A DNA stretch of 64,000 nucleotides, taken from positions 21,021,400 to 21,085,399 of the forward strand of contig CM049322.1 in NCBI GenBank assembly GCA_026874595.1, given 5' to 3'. Below the pieces are notes generated by a model, which saw only the letters and a program-made list of their open reading frames with translations, ran no database searches and had not been told where the DNA came from. Positions within the stretch are counted from its first letter, which is position 1; every line of letters begins with the position of its first letter. Origin of the DNA: Sipunculus nudus (taxonomy: Eukaryota > Annelida > Sipuncula > Golfingiida > Sipunculidae). This document shows positions 34,345 to 46,850 of this stretch, one piece after another. Position numbers and translations under genes: made by a program.

Positions 34345-34500
34345 CGGGGTTAAGGCTAGTGCGAGGGCGCTGGGTGATTTTGTACGAGCAGCCAAGACCC
34401 TATAATATTATAGAGATTAGGGCTAATGTGAGGGCGCTGGAAGAATTTTTGTAGGAGCATCCCAGGCCGGAAAATATTATAGGGTCTACGGGTTCTGTTG
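34345..34500 (+). repeat. Direct repeat pair, about 70-bp unit
   Basis: 'GAGGGCGCTGG', '(A)TTTTTGTA(C/G)GAGCA' and 'AATATTATAG' occur twice in order, at 34362-34413 and 34431-34485. Confidence 0.7.
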
Positions 34501-36495
34501 GGAAAGACTGTGGTGATCTAGTTCGAGTATCTCAGATAAATGATTGCCGTCATAACCTAATCCGATTATCCTGAAATCTGCTGTACAAAATCTTACGTAC
34601 ATCATATGTGCATAATATGATGTTTATGCGATGTGCCAGTTCGAATAACTGATTTCGCAAAATATTATACTGCCTAACCAGCTTACATGAATTGAAGTAG
34701 TTATAATATATAGTATTATTTTCATACATTGCTAATAAAACTATAAATGAAATCTGAAATCGTTGTATTCTGCCGGCCACACCGCGAACTGATTATTTCT
34801 AATTTAAACATTTTAAATATTTAATGTGTACTTTTTAAATACGGCATAAGTTTCTGTCTGCTAAAGCGTCTGAAAAGCAGACTCATTCGTGTCATGGATA
34901 GCGTAAGGCTATAATAATTTCGTGGGGAAATCATTTAATACGGCTTAACAGCACTCACAAACAAACACACAGACACTTATTTTGTTAAGTACTACCTTTA
35001 TGTATCAAACACACCGTCCCAGCTGCATTCAAGAAACAAAGCCGTCTCGTTAAAAAATGGATTAATTAATAATTAGGTAATCATTCGAATTAGAGATAGA
35101 TCTTTTGGAAGTCATGCAGGAGAAATTTATTAGAATACGAATATGAAAACAAATGTGTTCATTAATATAAATATGAATACCACTTACAGAAATAAAAACA
35201 GCTGGGAACCGGTAAACAAAAATTAAAAGAAATGTTAAATTTTGTAAATAAGATTATTAACGTTCACATTCTAAATAAAATATATTAAGAGAGATATACA
35301 GCGGATTCAGATATAATAGCACGAGGATCTGTCGAACAGGCGATTTCTGCTGCCCAAATTTATATAGCATGAAATATCTAAATCATTAGTATACACATAA
35401 ATTTCTCCTCAACTTGGGCAGATGGACATTGTGAGACACTGTTATACACGGGATAGTTGTAATGTCAGGAGTCTTGTTACAGGCTATTAGCTGACACGCG
35501 GGACGGGTACGTGAACAAAATGGGCTCCAGACTGTTAATTTGGAAAGTATCCTATCCATCTGGACTGTGTACGAGCGTCATATATAGGCGGATCCAGATT
35601 GAAGAACAGGGGCCACGTGCCTCACCTGTACTGTCGTAATTTTTTAAATTCATTTATTTTATTTTTTTGGCTGTCCTGCATACTTCATACGACCACAACG
35701 TCAATTTATTAAAAAAACTGTTCTATTTGCGCGATCGCAAAATCCTCACAAGCCATCTGTTAAATTTTAAATATTTTGCTGAATGAGTTTAATTAAAGTT
35801 ATTTTAAATTCAATAATTTCATATTTTAAATTTATTTAAGATTTATATGTCTATTTATCCCCCACTGTTCCTTATTTAAGGTCACAACGGAGACTGAACA
35901 TATGGCCGTGTAATTTTGAATTAAACATTCGACGGTCCTTGTTCATGAATAGGCTGAGAGAAATATATAAGAGAATCACATACTTGATGCAGTGTGCTCA
36001 CTCTATCCGCCACTGAGCTATGTGCCTGAGTAATCAAGCTGACTGTCCTTAACGGCCTCTCAGTGGCAGTTTTATTACCAAGTGGACCTGAGATAAACAT
36101 ATGCTCGAATATAAACATATAATGCGAAACTTTAAAGGCGGATCGTGATATAGCGCTTAATGAAAATAAATAGATTCATACAAATAAATAGGTTCAAAGT
36201 TCAAGATTTTTGTTTAAAAATATTTTGCTGATGATTCAGATGTGAAATAGTATATAATATTGTATATAATATTTATATTGTTTATAAAACGCATGTTGAT
36301 ATTTATTAATTGTTGGTGCACTAAAAAATATTTGTGTTATCATATATACTGATACAATTTGTTTAATATAGTTCGGACGATTCGTTCAGCTTTTGACATG
36401 TTAGAGTATTAAATGCACTTTTTCTTAGTTCATGTACGAAAATAACACTGTCTATAAGCATCCGTGTGATAATTTGTCAAGTTCCATTTTACGTT
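34501..36495. other. No recognisable gene
   Basis: AT-rich. A minus-strand 'ATAGCTCAGTGGCGGATAGA' near 36001-36030 resembles a tRNA A box but has no matching B box. 'GGCGGATCCAGA' near 35587 resembles the end of the poly-G MITE at 60.67 kb. Confidence 0.4.
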
Positions 36496-36497
36496 CA

Positions 36498-36499
<2 letters not shown>

Positions 36500-36551
<52 letters not shown>
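36500..36551. repeat. (GA)n microsatellite
   Basis: Pure GA run of about 52 bp. Confidence 0.95.
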
Positions 36552-36554
<3 letters not shown>

Positions 36555-37040
36555 ATTATATAACATGAAAGGAACAATTGGTCCATGGTACTAAAGTATT
36601 TATTTATATAATCTTAAGACTTAAATAAATGATAATTTATTAAATAATCATTAACTTATATTAATTGAAATTAATATTAGAATGAATGATCATTTAAAAT
36701 GAAACCAGATTGAGAGAACAATCGAGGACGATTTATTAAGCTTCAGATTAAGTAATAATTTAAGAGAAAAAAGCGAGTATTATTTTAAATTAAATGAGAG
36801 GAATTTATTTAAAATAACCAATCAATTATATAAATTGAAAAAATATATTGGTCTGAGCGATCATTTAAAAAGAAACAAGAAAATAAGAGAGATAGGGGAT
36901 GATTTATTTAACATTTAAATTAAACTAATGAGAGAGAAAGAAATAGAAAGCGTATAAAATAAGACGACTTTTTTAAATTATCATTTAATTATAAAAATAG
37001 AGAAAAAAACATGTACGATCCTTTAAGACTATAAAATGAA

Positions 37041-37080
<40 letters not shown>
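36552..37080 (+). repeat. Degenerate GA- and ATTTAAA-rich tandem array
   Basis: Segments resembling 'GATCATTTAAAATGAAACCAG' then GAGA then 'GATGATTTATTTAA' recur roughly every 100-150 bp (36688, 36860, 37028). The last leads into a second GA run at 37044-37080. This looks like an old repeat seeded by the microsatellite. Confidence 0.5.
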
Positions 37081-37084
<4 letters not shown>

Positions 37085-38109
37085 ACACGGATTTGAATAG
37101 ATCTTAGTTAGACGACATAGATAAATCATACTGAGTACTTCTGAGTAAAAGAATTTTTAGCATTATCGCCCACGACGCCGACCGTCCCCAATACAATCGT
37201 GAGCGTGTCTAATGATAAATATATATTTAGCTGGGAAAGTGCATTATTTAAGTAAAAATATTACAAATGTTAATGAAGACGAGTTTTTGCAGCTGTTTAA
37301 ACAGTGTTTTAAGAAAACATTGTGTGGCTAATTTACTAGTTAACTGGTTGTACGTGTTGGGTTCCGATTGAGCAGGTTTCACTCCTTTGACGTACATCTA
37401 CAGGTAACTGGGTTGTCTACACCAACAATAGTTGTTTGGTATTGAAAGTCTTTTATTAGGGAGTCCAATATGTTCGTATTTTCTGTGATAAAAATGTCAG
37501 AACACTAGCCGTACTTATGAACTTAAAGTCTGTTTAAGCTGCTCGGGCTCTCCCTTCCAACCTTGATCACATTAATGTGCAATGTACTGAAATAGTGACC
37601 AATATCTCTGACTGTACCTTCCCTCCGGAAACACGGTCACGAAGGCACTGACACTCTAAAACAATATATCGGGTTTTATTATCGGCGTGTCATCTGGGAA
37701 ATATATAAATATCTTTTCAAATTGATCATATCATACTATTCTAAAGCGCACTCATTAACCTTCATAGCTCTGTGTTTCTTCCAACTTAAACAACAGAATT
37801 TTCCAAATGTCTTGTCTCCAAAAATGTTCAAATTAATTTTGATTCCTACACGCAGTGGCTCACTTAGATATTTACCCAGCATTTTCTAACATACCTGAAA
37901 CATTTGTTAAAGGTACATCACTCCGTTTATCACAGATAATTATATATTTTTTCAAGTACATTTGATTTTAATTTACAATGAATTAAGTCTAATATGATGT
38001 ATAACCTAAAGCATGGACCATTTTAATCACAGATGCATATTTAAATATAAGATCCGGATATATATATATATTATATGTAAGAGGAGCAAGTGTCAGAATG
38101 TGACATGAA

Positions 38110-38159
<50 letters not shown>

Positions 38160-38640
38160 AAAATAAACTAATTCCATTTCTCTATACTCCTAACTAAATT
38201 AATATTATTAAAAAATTTATATGCATAACATGGATTTAATACTGTTTTAAAATTATGTTTGCCTGTCTGGAGTAATTTTTGTAAACAACTCTGAATTCAG
38301 ATGACATATTACCACTGGAAGCCCGGAAATGTCACGGACCAAGAACTCTTTGAACACACTTCTTACATAACATATATGAATAGAATCTGTCTATTTAAAT
38401 CCGTACCTTTGGAAAATTATTTCTTCCTGGTAATGTTTTCCAAACTTGAATTTGACAGACTTTCTCATTGAAAGAATATCCCAAAATCATTCATTCAAAC
38501 GAAATGAATATACTGATTGTATAAGGACCTCCCTTTTTTGAATGCCCTATAGGAAACCTCTCTATAGCGGACAGCCACACACCCGGGCGAGAGTAGGGTG
38601 TGCGCCTCAGAAGAGATCAGTGAAAATGCATTTCGTTATA
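37081..38640. other. No gene; two (TA)n tracts
   Basis: AT-rich, with TA runs at 38058-38072 and 38112-38157. 'CCTCTCTATAGCGGACAGCC' near 38557 resembles the end of a dispersed element. Confidence 0.45.
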
Positions 38641-38644
38641 TGGT

Positions 38645-39073
38645 TTAGATACCTGTCTGCATAATTAAAGCAGTTTCAAGACTGAGAAGCTTACTATAGC
38701 AGCAGAACATTATCGCAGTTATGTATCCTGCCTTCCGGCAAGGCGGCCGTTCGGAGTTTAACTGTTGGGCCCTCAAAAGTTTCCGTTGTCCGAAATGGCG
38801 GGGTTTCCGCCCTAGAGGGTTTTTTATAAGGTCGTAAAAACGTTTGGTCGTACCGGAGACTGTCACGTAACCTAATTGTTTCAAAACTGAATGCTGAACT
38901 CTATAGCATCCTTTGCGCAAAAAAATATGACTTATCGGGTCATTTATCATTGGAGGATCTATAGAGCAGCATGAGACGGCTAACGACGAACGTTTCTTGA
39001 ACCATACCATCATTAAAGAGTGCTTAAACCACGAGTAACCATGGGTCGTTATTAAGTCCTGAACTTTTAACAA
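38645..39073 (-). other. 142-codon open frame, not supported as a gene
   Basis: This is the longest open frame in the window (ATG at 39071-39073, stop near 38645). It spans a GC-rich patch at 38728-38870. I see no domain, signal peptide or splice signals, and the residue mix is not convincingly coding. It could be an element remnant. Confidence 0.15.
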
Positions 39074-39489
39074 ATTAACCTAAGTAGATTTTATTCTTGA
39101 CAACTGGATGAAAGAAAAAATGTAAAGCATTCAGGTGAAACCCATTGTTTACCAAAATAATATAATAACAAGAAATCAGATGACATTCCTGAAAACTGTC
39201 ACAGATGTGAAAATTTTGCCGGCATACACATAGTGGTAACCAGGGCTCTCTCCGTCAGCCTCGACTTGGGACGTGTGCGGGGCGGGGCGAGTACAGGTAC
39301 AGACTACATGTGTTCTGTTTGGGAGAGGTCTCACAAATTATGCAAATTTTGTTATTGTAAGGCGACTGATAGTTTACTGTAATATCGGCGACCTGATTGC
39401 CTGCTCGGAACAGATTTGTTCATGATTATTCAATAAATGAATATGCTAATAAAGTCATATTAAGTTCATGGTGAGATTAATTAACTTGT

Positions 39490-40850
39490 CAGTTTCCACT
39501 TCTCAGGTTCCATCTGAATTAAAATCGGCAAAGGTCATTCCACTCTATAAGAAGAACAGCGTATTAGACCAGGGTATTTACAGGGTCAGTTTCTATACTA
39601 TGTATTTTATCTAAAGTACTTAGAAGAACAGTTTATGATTGAACAGCTTGAAAAATTCTTAATGCCAAACCAGATAATGTATAATCTCCAGTCAGGATAG
39701 CAGTCTTCTCATTCTAATGATACAAGTTTAACATATCTTACATATATTATTAAATCATAGTTGGATAAAGGTTATTTCATACGTATGGTACTTTTAGACT
39801 TACAAAAAACTTTTGACACAGTAGATCATAAAATTATGTGTAGTAAACTAGAAGCTACTGGATTAAGCAGCTACTGTCACGTGGTTTTCTTCATACCTTT
39901 CTAATAGAAAACAAATTGTTCATGTCAGTGGATGTACATCATAGAGAGTAGCATTGTATGTGGTGTCCCCCAAGGGTAATATCTCGGACCTTTCATGTTT
40001 TTAATTTATGTAAATGATATGATAATGGCAGTTAACTTTACACTTCTTCTATATGAGGATGATTCCGTTCTTCTCATTTCGGGTAAAAACAAGAATATAA
40101 TTGAACAACAGCTTAGCAAAGAATTCACAAATGTACCTGAATGGTTTTTGATAATAAGCTCTCATTACATCTAGAAAAGACAAAAGTTTATTTAAATCAA
40201 ATGGAAATAGACTGTGAAGTATCTAGGTCAGACTTTAGATTCAACAACATCTGGTAAATGTGGAGCTGAAAGTATTATTACAAAATGTAACATAAGATTA
40301 AAATATATGTACAGACGTAGAAAAATCCCGGATCAGAATGCAAGAAAAATTCTATGCTCATCGTTCATTCAGTGTCAGTCTTACTCTGCGTGTAGTAATG
40401 AGTACAACTGTCTCACATCATATCTGAAAAGAAACTTATACACATATGTCAGAATCAAATGATCATACATGTTTTAAGCAAAGACTCTAGGTAACATATT
40501 GGCTGTGCCCAATTCAATGGTATTGGATGGCTAAATGTTGAAAACAGAATGGTTCATATTAAACTTTCACATCTGCATAAAATTTTACATAATAATGCAA
40601 CAATATATCTCAAGGAACAATTTGAATAAATGTCGTAATCTAGATCTAATCGTAATTTACTAGAAATAGCCAATTAGCATTTAAATTGCAACATGTTGGT
40701 CCAACAGGATCTGAATCCTTCATGTACACTGGGATTAAGAGTTGAAACAGCCTCCCTTTTAGTATTCAGTTTATCAGGAGTTGTGTCTTCAGGAGAGCTG
40801 TCAAGAAACAATCAGTAATATGCAGTTAAAGAAAATGATTGACTTTCTAT
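39490..40850 (+). mobile_element. Decayed CR1/L2-like LINE (reverse transcriptase and C-terminus)
   Basis: Plus-strand RT blocks occur in order: SELKSAKVIPLYKKNS (39513), LLDLQKTFDTVDHK (39790), VCGVPQG (39957), LYEDDS in place of YADD (40049), and YLGQTLDSTTSGKCGAES (40217) in the thumb and C-terminal region. Stops and frameshifts break the frame repeatedly, so it is dead. The 5' endonuclease part is absent, as with most truncated copies. Clade assignment is by motif style only. Confidence 0.85.
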
Positions 40851-41985
40851 TTTCCAAATAATTGACAATTTTGATAACATAAATGTACTACTTTAATTGT
40901 ATGATTAGATCATATATATGATGGAAACCTTGACTAATTTCTTAGTTTTCACAAAGACTTTACATTTGTTTTTTTATAATACCAACCATGAAGGTATACT
41001 GTTTAATGTAGTCATAGGGGTTAGATTTTTTATGGGAGACCATATATGGCTCTATATGGAAATCATTTGTGCCACAGGATGACTATTTTTATGTTTATAC
41101 TCTTTCGTTTAGATTTGTTTGAAGTTCTGATTTTTAACAGGATTGTAAAATATACTTTAATATAAATTTCAATTGTATACTCAGATGCCATATAAAAGTT
41201 TCAATTGTTTACTCAGGTTCCATATATAAATATTTAATGAATACTTTATACAGTCCTCTTATTGTTCACATGATTATATTTCATATGTATTTTTAATACT
41301 TATCATGTGCTCACAGTTCTACCTAGTCATTGCCCATTTAAGTTGTATTTATTCTCTTGTGATAGACCTAGCTGGTGTTGATCTCATATGGGAATCGATT
41401 GTTCAATATAACCATATGTATATTGTTTTGTTTTTATCTTTGTTTTAAATATTGGAATAACAGAAATTTTAAATATTCTTCGTTATCTCAACCAAGCCCA
41501 TACCGGAATATATCTTTTCAGTGCAGTTGTATAAATGTAAGCTTAAACTACTCTTCTTGCCAGCCATCTTCAGCAAAGGACCACTGTGGAAATAATTGTT
41601 TAACTTTATAGTGGTATCCTCCATGTATCAGGGTGTGTTATGTATTTTATAAGTGTATAGTGTCCGGGAACGTTATCATCAATATTACACGCTAAGAAGC
41701 CGGGTTGGGGGCATGGACCCCCGCGTCTACTAACCCCCCCCCCCCCCCCCCGGCTACGCCCCTTGGTATTAATAGATTCCACGCATGGTATATGCCTGAC
41801 ACGTCAACTCCGGACACACAAACATAGATCATCCACAAAACCTTGACGACCATGGTCATTTTAGCAAAGCGTCATGTTTTCGTACAATATTTTACCCCTG
41901 TTTGAAAACATGTAAACATTCACAAACAAAATGAAATTCTTTTTCGATTTAATTTAAATGGCATATTTCACAAAAACATTCTTCT
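40851..41985. other. No gene; poly-C with dispersed-repeat end
   Basis: AT-rich. A C run at about 41735-41750 followed by GGCTACGCCCCTTG (to 41763) is the recurrent 'CAAGGGGCGTAGCC' repeat end, read on the other strand. Confidence 0.5.
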
Positions 41986-41989
41986 GGTT

Positions 41990-42187
41990 TTGTTTTTTTT
42001 TTCTCATGTATCAGTTATGTTAAAAAATCAACATGTTTTAACATTAAGTGGAAGTGTGCGAAATCTTAATGACACATTGATGTACGGGCATGGAACCGGG
42101 GTGTGCCGGAAAGCAACTCCAGCATACGGATACACAGGAAATACAACTTTTATTTGGACCGAGCCCATGCGACCTCCCGTCGCGTGA
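41990..42187. other. Bidirectionally open, GC-richer segment
   Basis: Both strands are open for more than 50 codons (plus: SVRNLNDTLMYGHGTG..., minus: FPVYPYAGVAFRHTPVPC...). I recognise neither and see no clear splice sites. Possibly a repeat. Confidence 0.2.
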
Positions 42188-42559
42188 CCTTGAAAGAATA
42201 TCAGTTCTTGTTTACAAGAGGGGTACGTTATTAGAAAAAAAAAACAGTTTGTGTTGACGCACAATATGAAAGGAAGGGTGGGCGATATCACTGATGTATA
42301 TCATGATACGGCGATTCGCATATTGCTTATATCACGATATGGCTTTTATATTTCAATATATATTGTATATGTTTAAGGTCTTAATTTGTCATAAACCAAT
42401 TATTGGAACTTTTTTTGAGTGCTTCCGATAATATCTATGCTTCTATGTTCAGAGCATTGTTTGTTCTCTGTGTGATATGTGGAGACATCTGCAGGCGAAC
42501 ATAGAAACTTAAACACATTGAGAAGTTTGAACAAAATTTGATCATTTTGATTTTGAGCC

Positions 42560-42765
42560 GGAGAATTTTTTTTAGATAAACACTCCACAACCAATCCAAA
42601 CCAAGAGTGCAATCACTGACCAAAATTTGAATAAAATCGGATAAAATTTAGGAAACGGAAAACCTGACGGACGGACAGACAGATGGACAGACAGACAGAC
42701 AGAGGGTCAGACAGAGAAACCCAAATCAATATCCCCCGCATCCACGGAGCGGGGCACAATAAGCT
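42560..42765 (+). repeat. Dispersed repeat end with GGACAGAC tail
   Basis: 'CGGACGGACAGACAG' repeats, then 'AATATCCCCCGCATCCACGGA' and a GGGGC motif. The tail resembles that of the tandem repeat ending at 2300. Confidence 0.55.
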
Positions 42766-42769
42766 ACGC

Positions 42770-43690
42770 TCAATATTCGCATTAGAATATCGATTAAGCT
42801 ACACTCAATATTCGCATTAGAATATCCATTATCACACAAATCAGCAACATTTGATATTCACCAGCGAAATTCTGGAAAACTATCGGCGCTCGGGTTGTTT
42901 AACAACCTAGTCAACCTGGCGGCAGAGTTTTTACATATAACGGCAATGATGCGCCATGTCCTTAGATGAGTACACTCCAATATCACGCAGACAAGTGACA
43001 AGTGAATATCGAAAATAACACAAATCAGGGATATTCCATATTCGAAAGGGAATATTTAAAAACATCACATTATTTAGGGACATTTGATATTCACCAGCGA
43101 AATACGGGAAACTAACGGCGCTTGGCCAGTTAGACACCTGGTGAACATGGAGTCATATTTAAGACATGTTAGGGCAGTGACTGGCCATGACTAGATATTT
43201 GCCAGGGAATTTGCATTTTATGAGTGATACTGGATATTCGCATATGGAACATCCGTGATATGAGTGATATTCGAAATTTGCATTATATCAGTGATATATG
43301 ATATTCGCATGTGAATATCGAATATCCCTGATTTGAGTGATATTCGATATTTTTATGCGAATACCAATATCGAATATCCGTGTTTTGAGTAATGTTCGAT
43401 ATGCGCATGCGCATGTCGAATATAGATTTTCCGTGATTTGAATGATATTCGAAATTCGCATTATATGAGTGATACATGATATTCGCATTTGAATATCGAA
43501 TATCGAATATCCTTGATTTGAGTGATATTCGATATTTGTATGCGATTATCAATATCGAATATCCGTGTTTTGAGTGATATTCGATATTCGCATGATATGA
43601 TTGATATTCTATATTGGCATGCGAATATCGAATATCCCTGATTTGAGTGATGTTCGATATTCGCATGTGAAAAGATTTATTAAAACCCAC
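42770..43690. repeat. Palindrome-rich GAATATTCG array
   Basis: Blocks of GATATTCGCATGCGAATATC and CGAATATCCCTGATTTGAGTG recur many times, densest at 43230-43670 with a unit of about 50-60 bp. Because the core is its own reverse complement, both strands look alike and open frames (135 codons on minus) are by-products rich in SNITQIRDIRYSHANIEY-type repeats. Confidence 0.85.
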
Positions 43691-43924
43691 TCGTGGCTTT
43701 CAGAGTATAATTCCCAAGACACAGGCCAGCCATTAAGTAACGACCATCCAAATAACCAACAAATTTAAACAACAAACATATCTCCTGTAGAAGATATAAA
43801 ATGTTCCTCATCACATTTACTTGCTACGTAATAAATGACTTCATTTTCTGATACATTTTCCTCTTGGTAAGTGAAGAACATATATATCCGTTTATCAATA
43901 AGGCATTATATAAGCCCTATATAA

Positions 43925-44170
43925 GAAATACAACCTCCGCCATGTGGGCCTTCACTTACCTGTAACACATTCCCAGGTTTATTCGCTGAAGTGACTGAAC
44001 ATTTGTGAATATTACTTGATTACGTTTCTGAATGGGCACCACAAACCGGATCCACACATGAACGGATCTTCCTTTGCCCATTCCTGAATACCCTGAAAAT
44101 TTCATGAGATCTCATGACTGCACTATTTGTGGTGAGAGCAGACATACAAAAACACACACAAGAGCAGGGA
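43925..44170 (+). repeat. Dispersed repeat, copy 2
   Basis: Second copy of the family at 21.05-21.43 kb: 'CCTCCGCCATGTGGG' at 43934, 'CCCATTCCTGAATACCCTGA' near 44078, then an ACACAC tail near 44150. Confidence 0.65.
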
Positions 44171-46500
44171 TAAAAGTATGGTGGAGATAATAATGACTTT
44201 AAATAGTTATTTTCTTTATTCCCAATTAATAATCTCCAATAAACATTGTAGATGTACACCGAATGACAGCCCTTCAAATGTCTACCTTTATTCAGCAACG
44301 AATATTGTTTTAGTTTAGTGATCCATTGTCTATCAGCAAACAACTGTTTTATACAGACACACCATTTTTAGTGTTCCAGTGCATGTACTGTTTACCACTT
44401 AGGCTTTTATTTATTTTCAAGCTTAAGATCATACAGCTTAGTGGGTCCTATTCTGATATATATGGCCAAAAAAATTAAAAGGATGCCCGCATAAATTTTA
44501 AATACCCGCATCAACAATTTTTATTTTGATTTTCAATAGAAACTTACCAATTTTGAGCTCCAGCCGCTCGAAATCATACAATTTTGATAACAATTTCTTT
44601 GTTATGTGTTGCTTTTACTAGTTTAGCAAAAATGAATCTGTGATTATGATGATTTTCCATTTTCATTTGACATTTTTATCTAAACGTACCAAAAAAAAAA
44701 AAACAAACAAAACGCCCGCCTGAGAACCAAACCTTATTTTTTGTTGGCCTAAAGATAATCCCTTAGACAAGTCCAGACATCCCTGTCACAGAGACGTAAT
44801 TAGAAATGTTAATACAATAAACAAAAGATACAGTTCATCAATGTATTAGCTGAATAAGAAAGAAATAACAAAAAAAATGTAGGGTTAGGGTAGTGAACAG
44901 CTGGCTTTAAGCTCACATGGAAACAAAACTAGAATGAATTTGTTAATGTTGATACTTCGAAAGTTAATTCAAAACATTTTTTTCGGCCTATTTGACCTTG
45001 GTGGTTATGATCAAGGTCACCCGTTTTCGAAATGGTTCGAGAAATCTCTATAAACAATTTGAATTTAGAATCTGATGAAGAAATATTGAGTAGTTCAAAA
45101 GTTTTTGGGGTCACTAGAAATGACACAGACAACGACGCACCCATTAACGGAAGACAGACCAAACACTATGGCAGGAGAGACATGATAGGTCATGGCAAGT
45201 GAGCAAGTCGAGGCGTGGAGAGTGCATGGTCACGTGATGGTAAGGACGTATTGACTGTGACAACTAGTTTGTGGGTTGGCGTTTCGTTAGACCTCCTTTC
45301 GCGCCAAGGCCCTTTATCACAAGAGTGCGCCCTTTCTCCCGTGGGTGAACACGTAATGTTGCACGACTAACATTCATGCGTCGTTTATGTTTTTTGTTTG
45401 TTTTTTTGTGCTCCACAGGGAGCAGAGAAAAGGCAAAAGAATGCACAGGCCCCAGTTAATCTACAAAAAAGGCAAAGAATTAAGCTGGTACTCTATATTC
45501 CTTAAAAAGTTACATACCTATTCCATGCAAAACTGTTCATACTTCTTTCCAGGATTTAAATCTTGTTTATATTTCTTTTATAAAACCAGTATCATGATTT
45601 TAAGCTGTTTACCCGAGAGAACGTAGTTCAGTTGACATGCTCTCTCGATATTTCATAATAGTGACATTTTATAAATTATGATCTTTCTGCGATCTGGCCA
45701 GAGTTTTACATATAACTGCATATAATATACACTGGTATATACACATATATGAGTGAGTGTATGTATGTATATATGTATACACTTCCATACAAGGAGCTTG
45801 TTTTGTATATCACATGCTGTGAAATTCTGCCCAATTTGAGCAATTATCATTGATTTACCTTTTTCCTACTTTTTTAGAAAACACATTTCTCCGACGACTT
45901 TATACCTTTTCCCATTAAATCCAGGGTTGCAGCACTAGGTAAATGGGGAGATGTCAGACTTTTAAACACCATCTTTATCATCAGAAGCCATGTATCAAAT
46001 GTCCCAACTACTGACAGGAGAAGATGTCTGCTTCAAGGAGTGCGAACTATTTTTTAAAGCATACTGTTTCTGCATCTCTTTCTTTATGAAGCATATCTAC
46101 TTTAAAAAAAAAAGATAAATTTAATTTGTAACAGTTTCTCATTTATTTTCATTTTTATTACTAAGAAATGTTTGAGAAATACCAATTGGTGATACACTTG
46201 TTTCCCCCTCTACGATTGTCTATGTGTCAGTCACGTGGTGTGTAAGAGGTACACTCCCTATCTATATACGAGTTGTCTGAGGTATTTCATGATAATATAG
46301 CTTGAGCCTTCATACAGACACCACTGTATATTTATCTTTGTGCCCATTAACATTATTCAGTTGAACGAGAAGGGGCGGGGTTATATTCTCAGAGATCTCC
46401 ACCTAATTCTTCAAAGGCACGGTAACAGTATGGTGTGGCAGACCGCGATGATATTCATGGTATGTCATCTAACCTATTAAATGACACTATACAAAGTTAT
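44171..46500. other. No recognisable gene
   Basis: AT-rich with short A runs. A few ACGT-rich patches near 45120-45370. No exon, SINE head or RT motif seen. Confidence 0.45.
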
Positions 46501-46504
46501 ATTA

Positions 46505-46850
46505 CCTATATGGCATCGGTCACGGATATTTGACCTAAATGACACACTGCAGAGATATTTTACCTAAACGACATACTACAGGGATATCTGACTTAAACGA
46601 TATACTACAGGGATATCTGACCTAAACGACATACTCCAGTGATAATTGACCTAAACGACATACTTAAGGGATATCTGACCTAAACGACATACTCCAGGGA
46701 TAACTGACCTAAACAACATAATCAAGGGATATCTGACCTAACACGACATATTGCAGGGAAATCTGACCTTAACGGCACACTTTTTAGGAAATCTGACCTA
46801 AACGACATACTACAGGGATATCTGACCTAAACGACCTCCTGCAGAGATAT
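46505..46850 (+). repeat. 29-bp minisatellite, about 11 copies
   Basis: Unit contains GGGATATCTGACCTAAACGA followed by CATACTACA. Spacing is 28-29 bp with point differences between units. Confidence 0.92.

Noticed and set aside
38645-39073. 142-codon minus-strand open frame, the longest in the window, as a gene.
   Set aside because: No domain, signal peptide, splice or promoter context, and length alone is weak evidence over a GC-richer patch.
43283-43690. 135-codon minus-strand frame as a repetitive protein.
   Set aside because: It is a translation of the palindromic GATATTCG array, and overlapping frames look the same.
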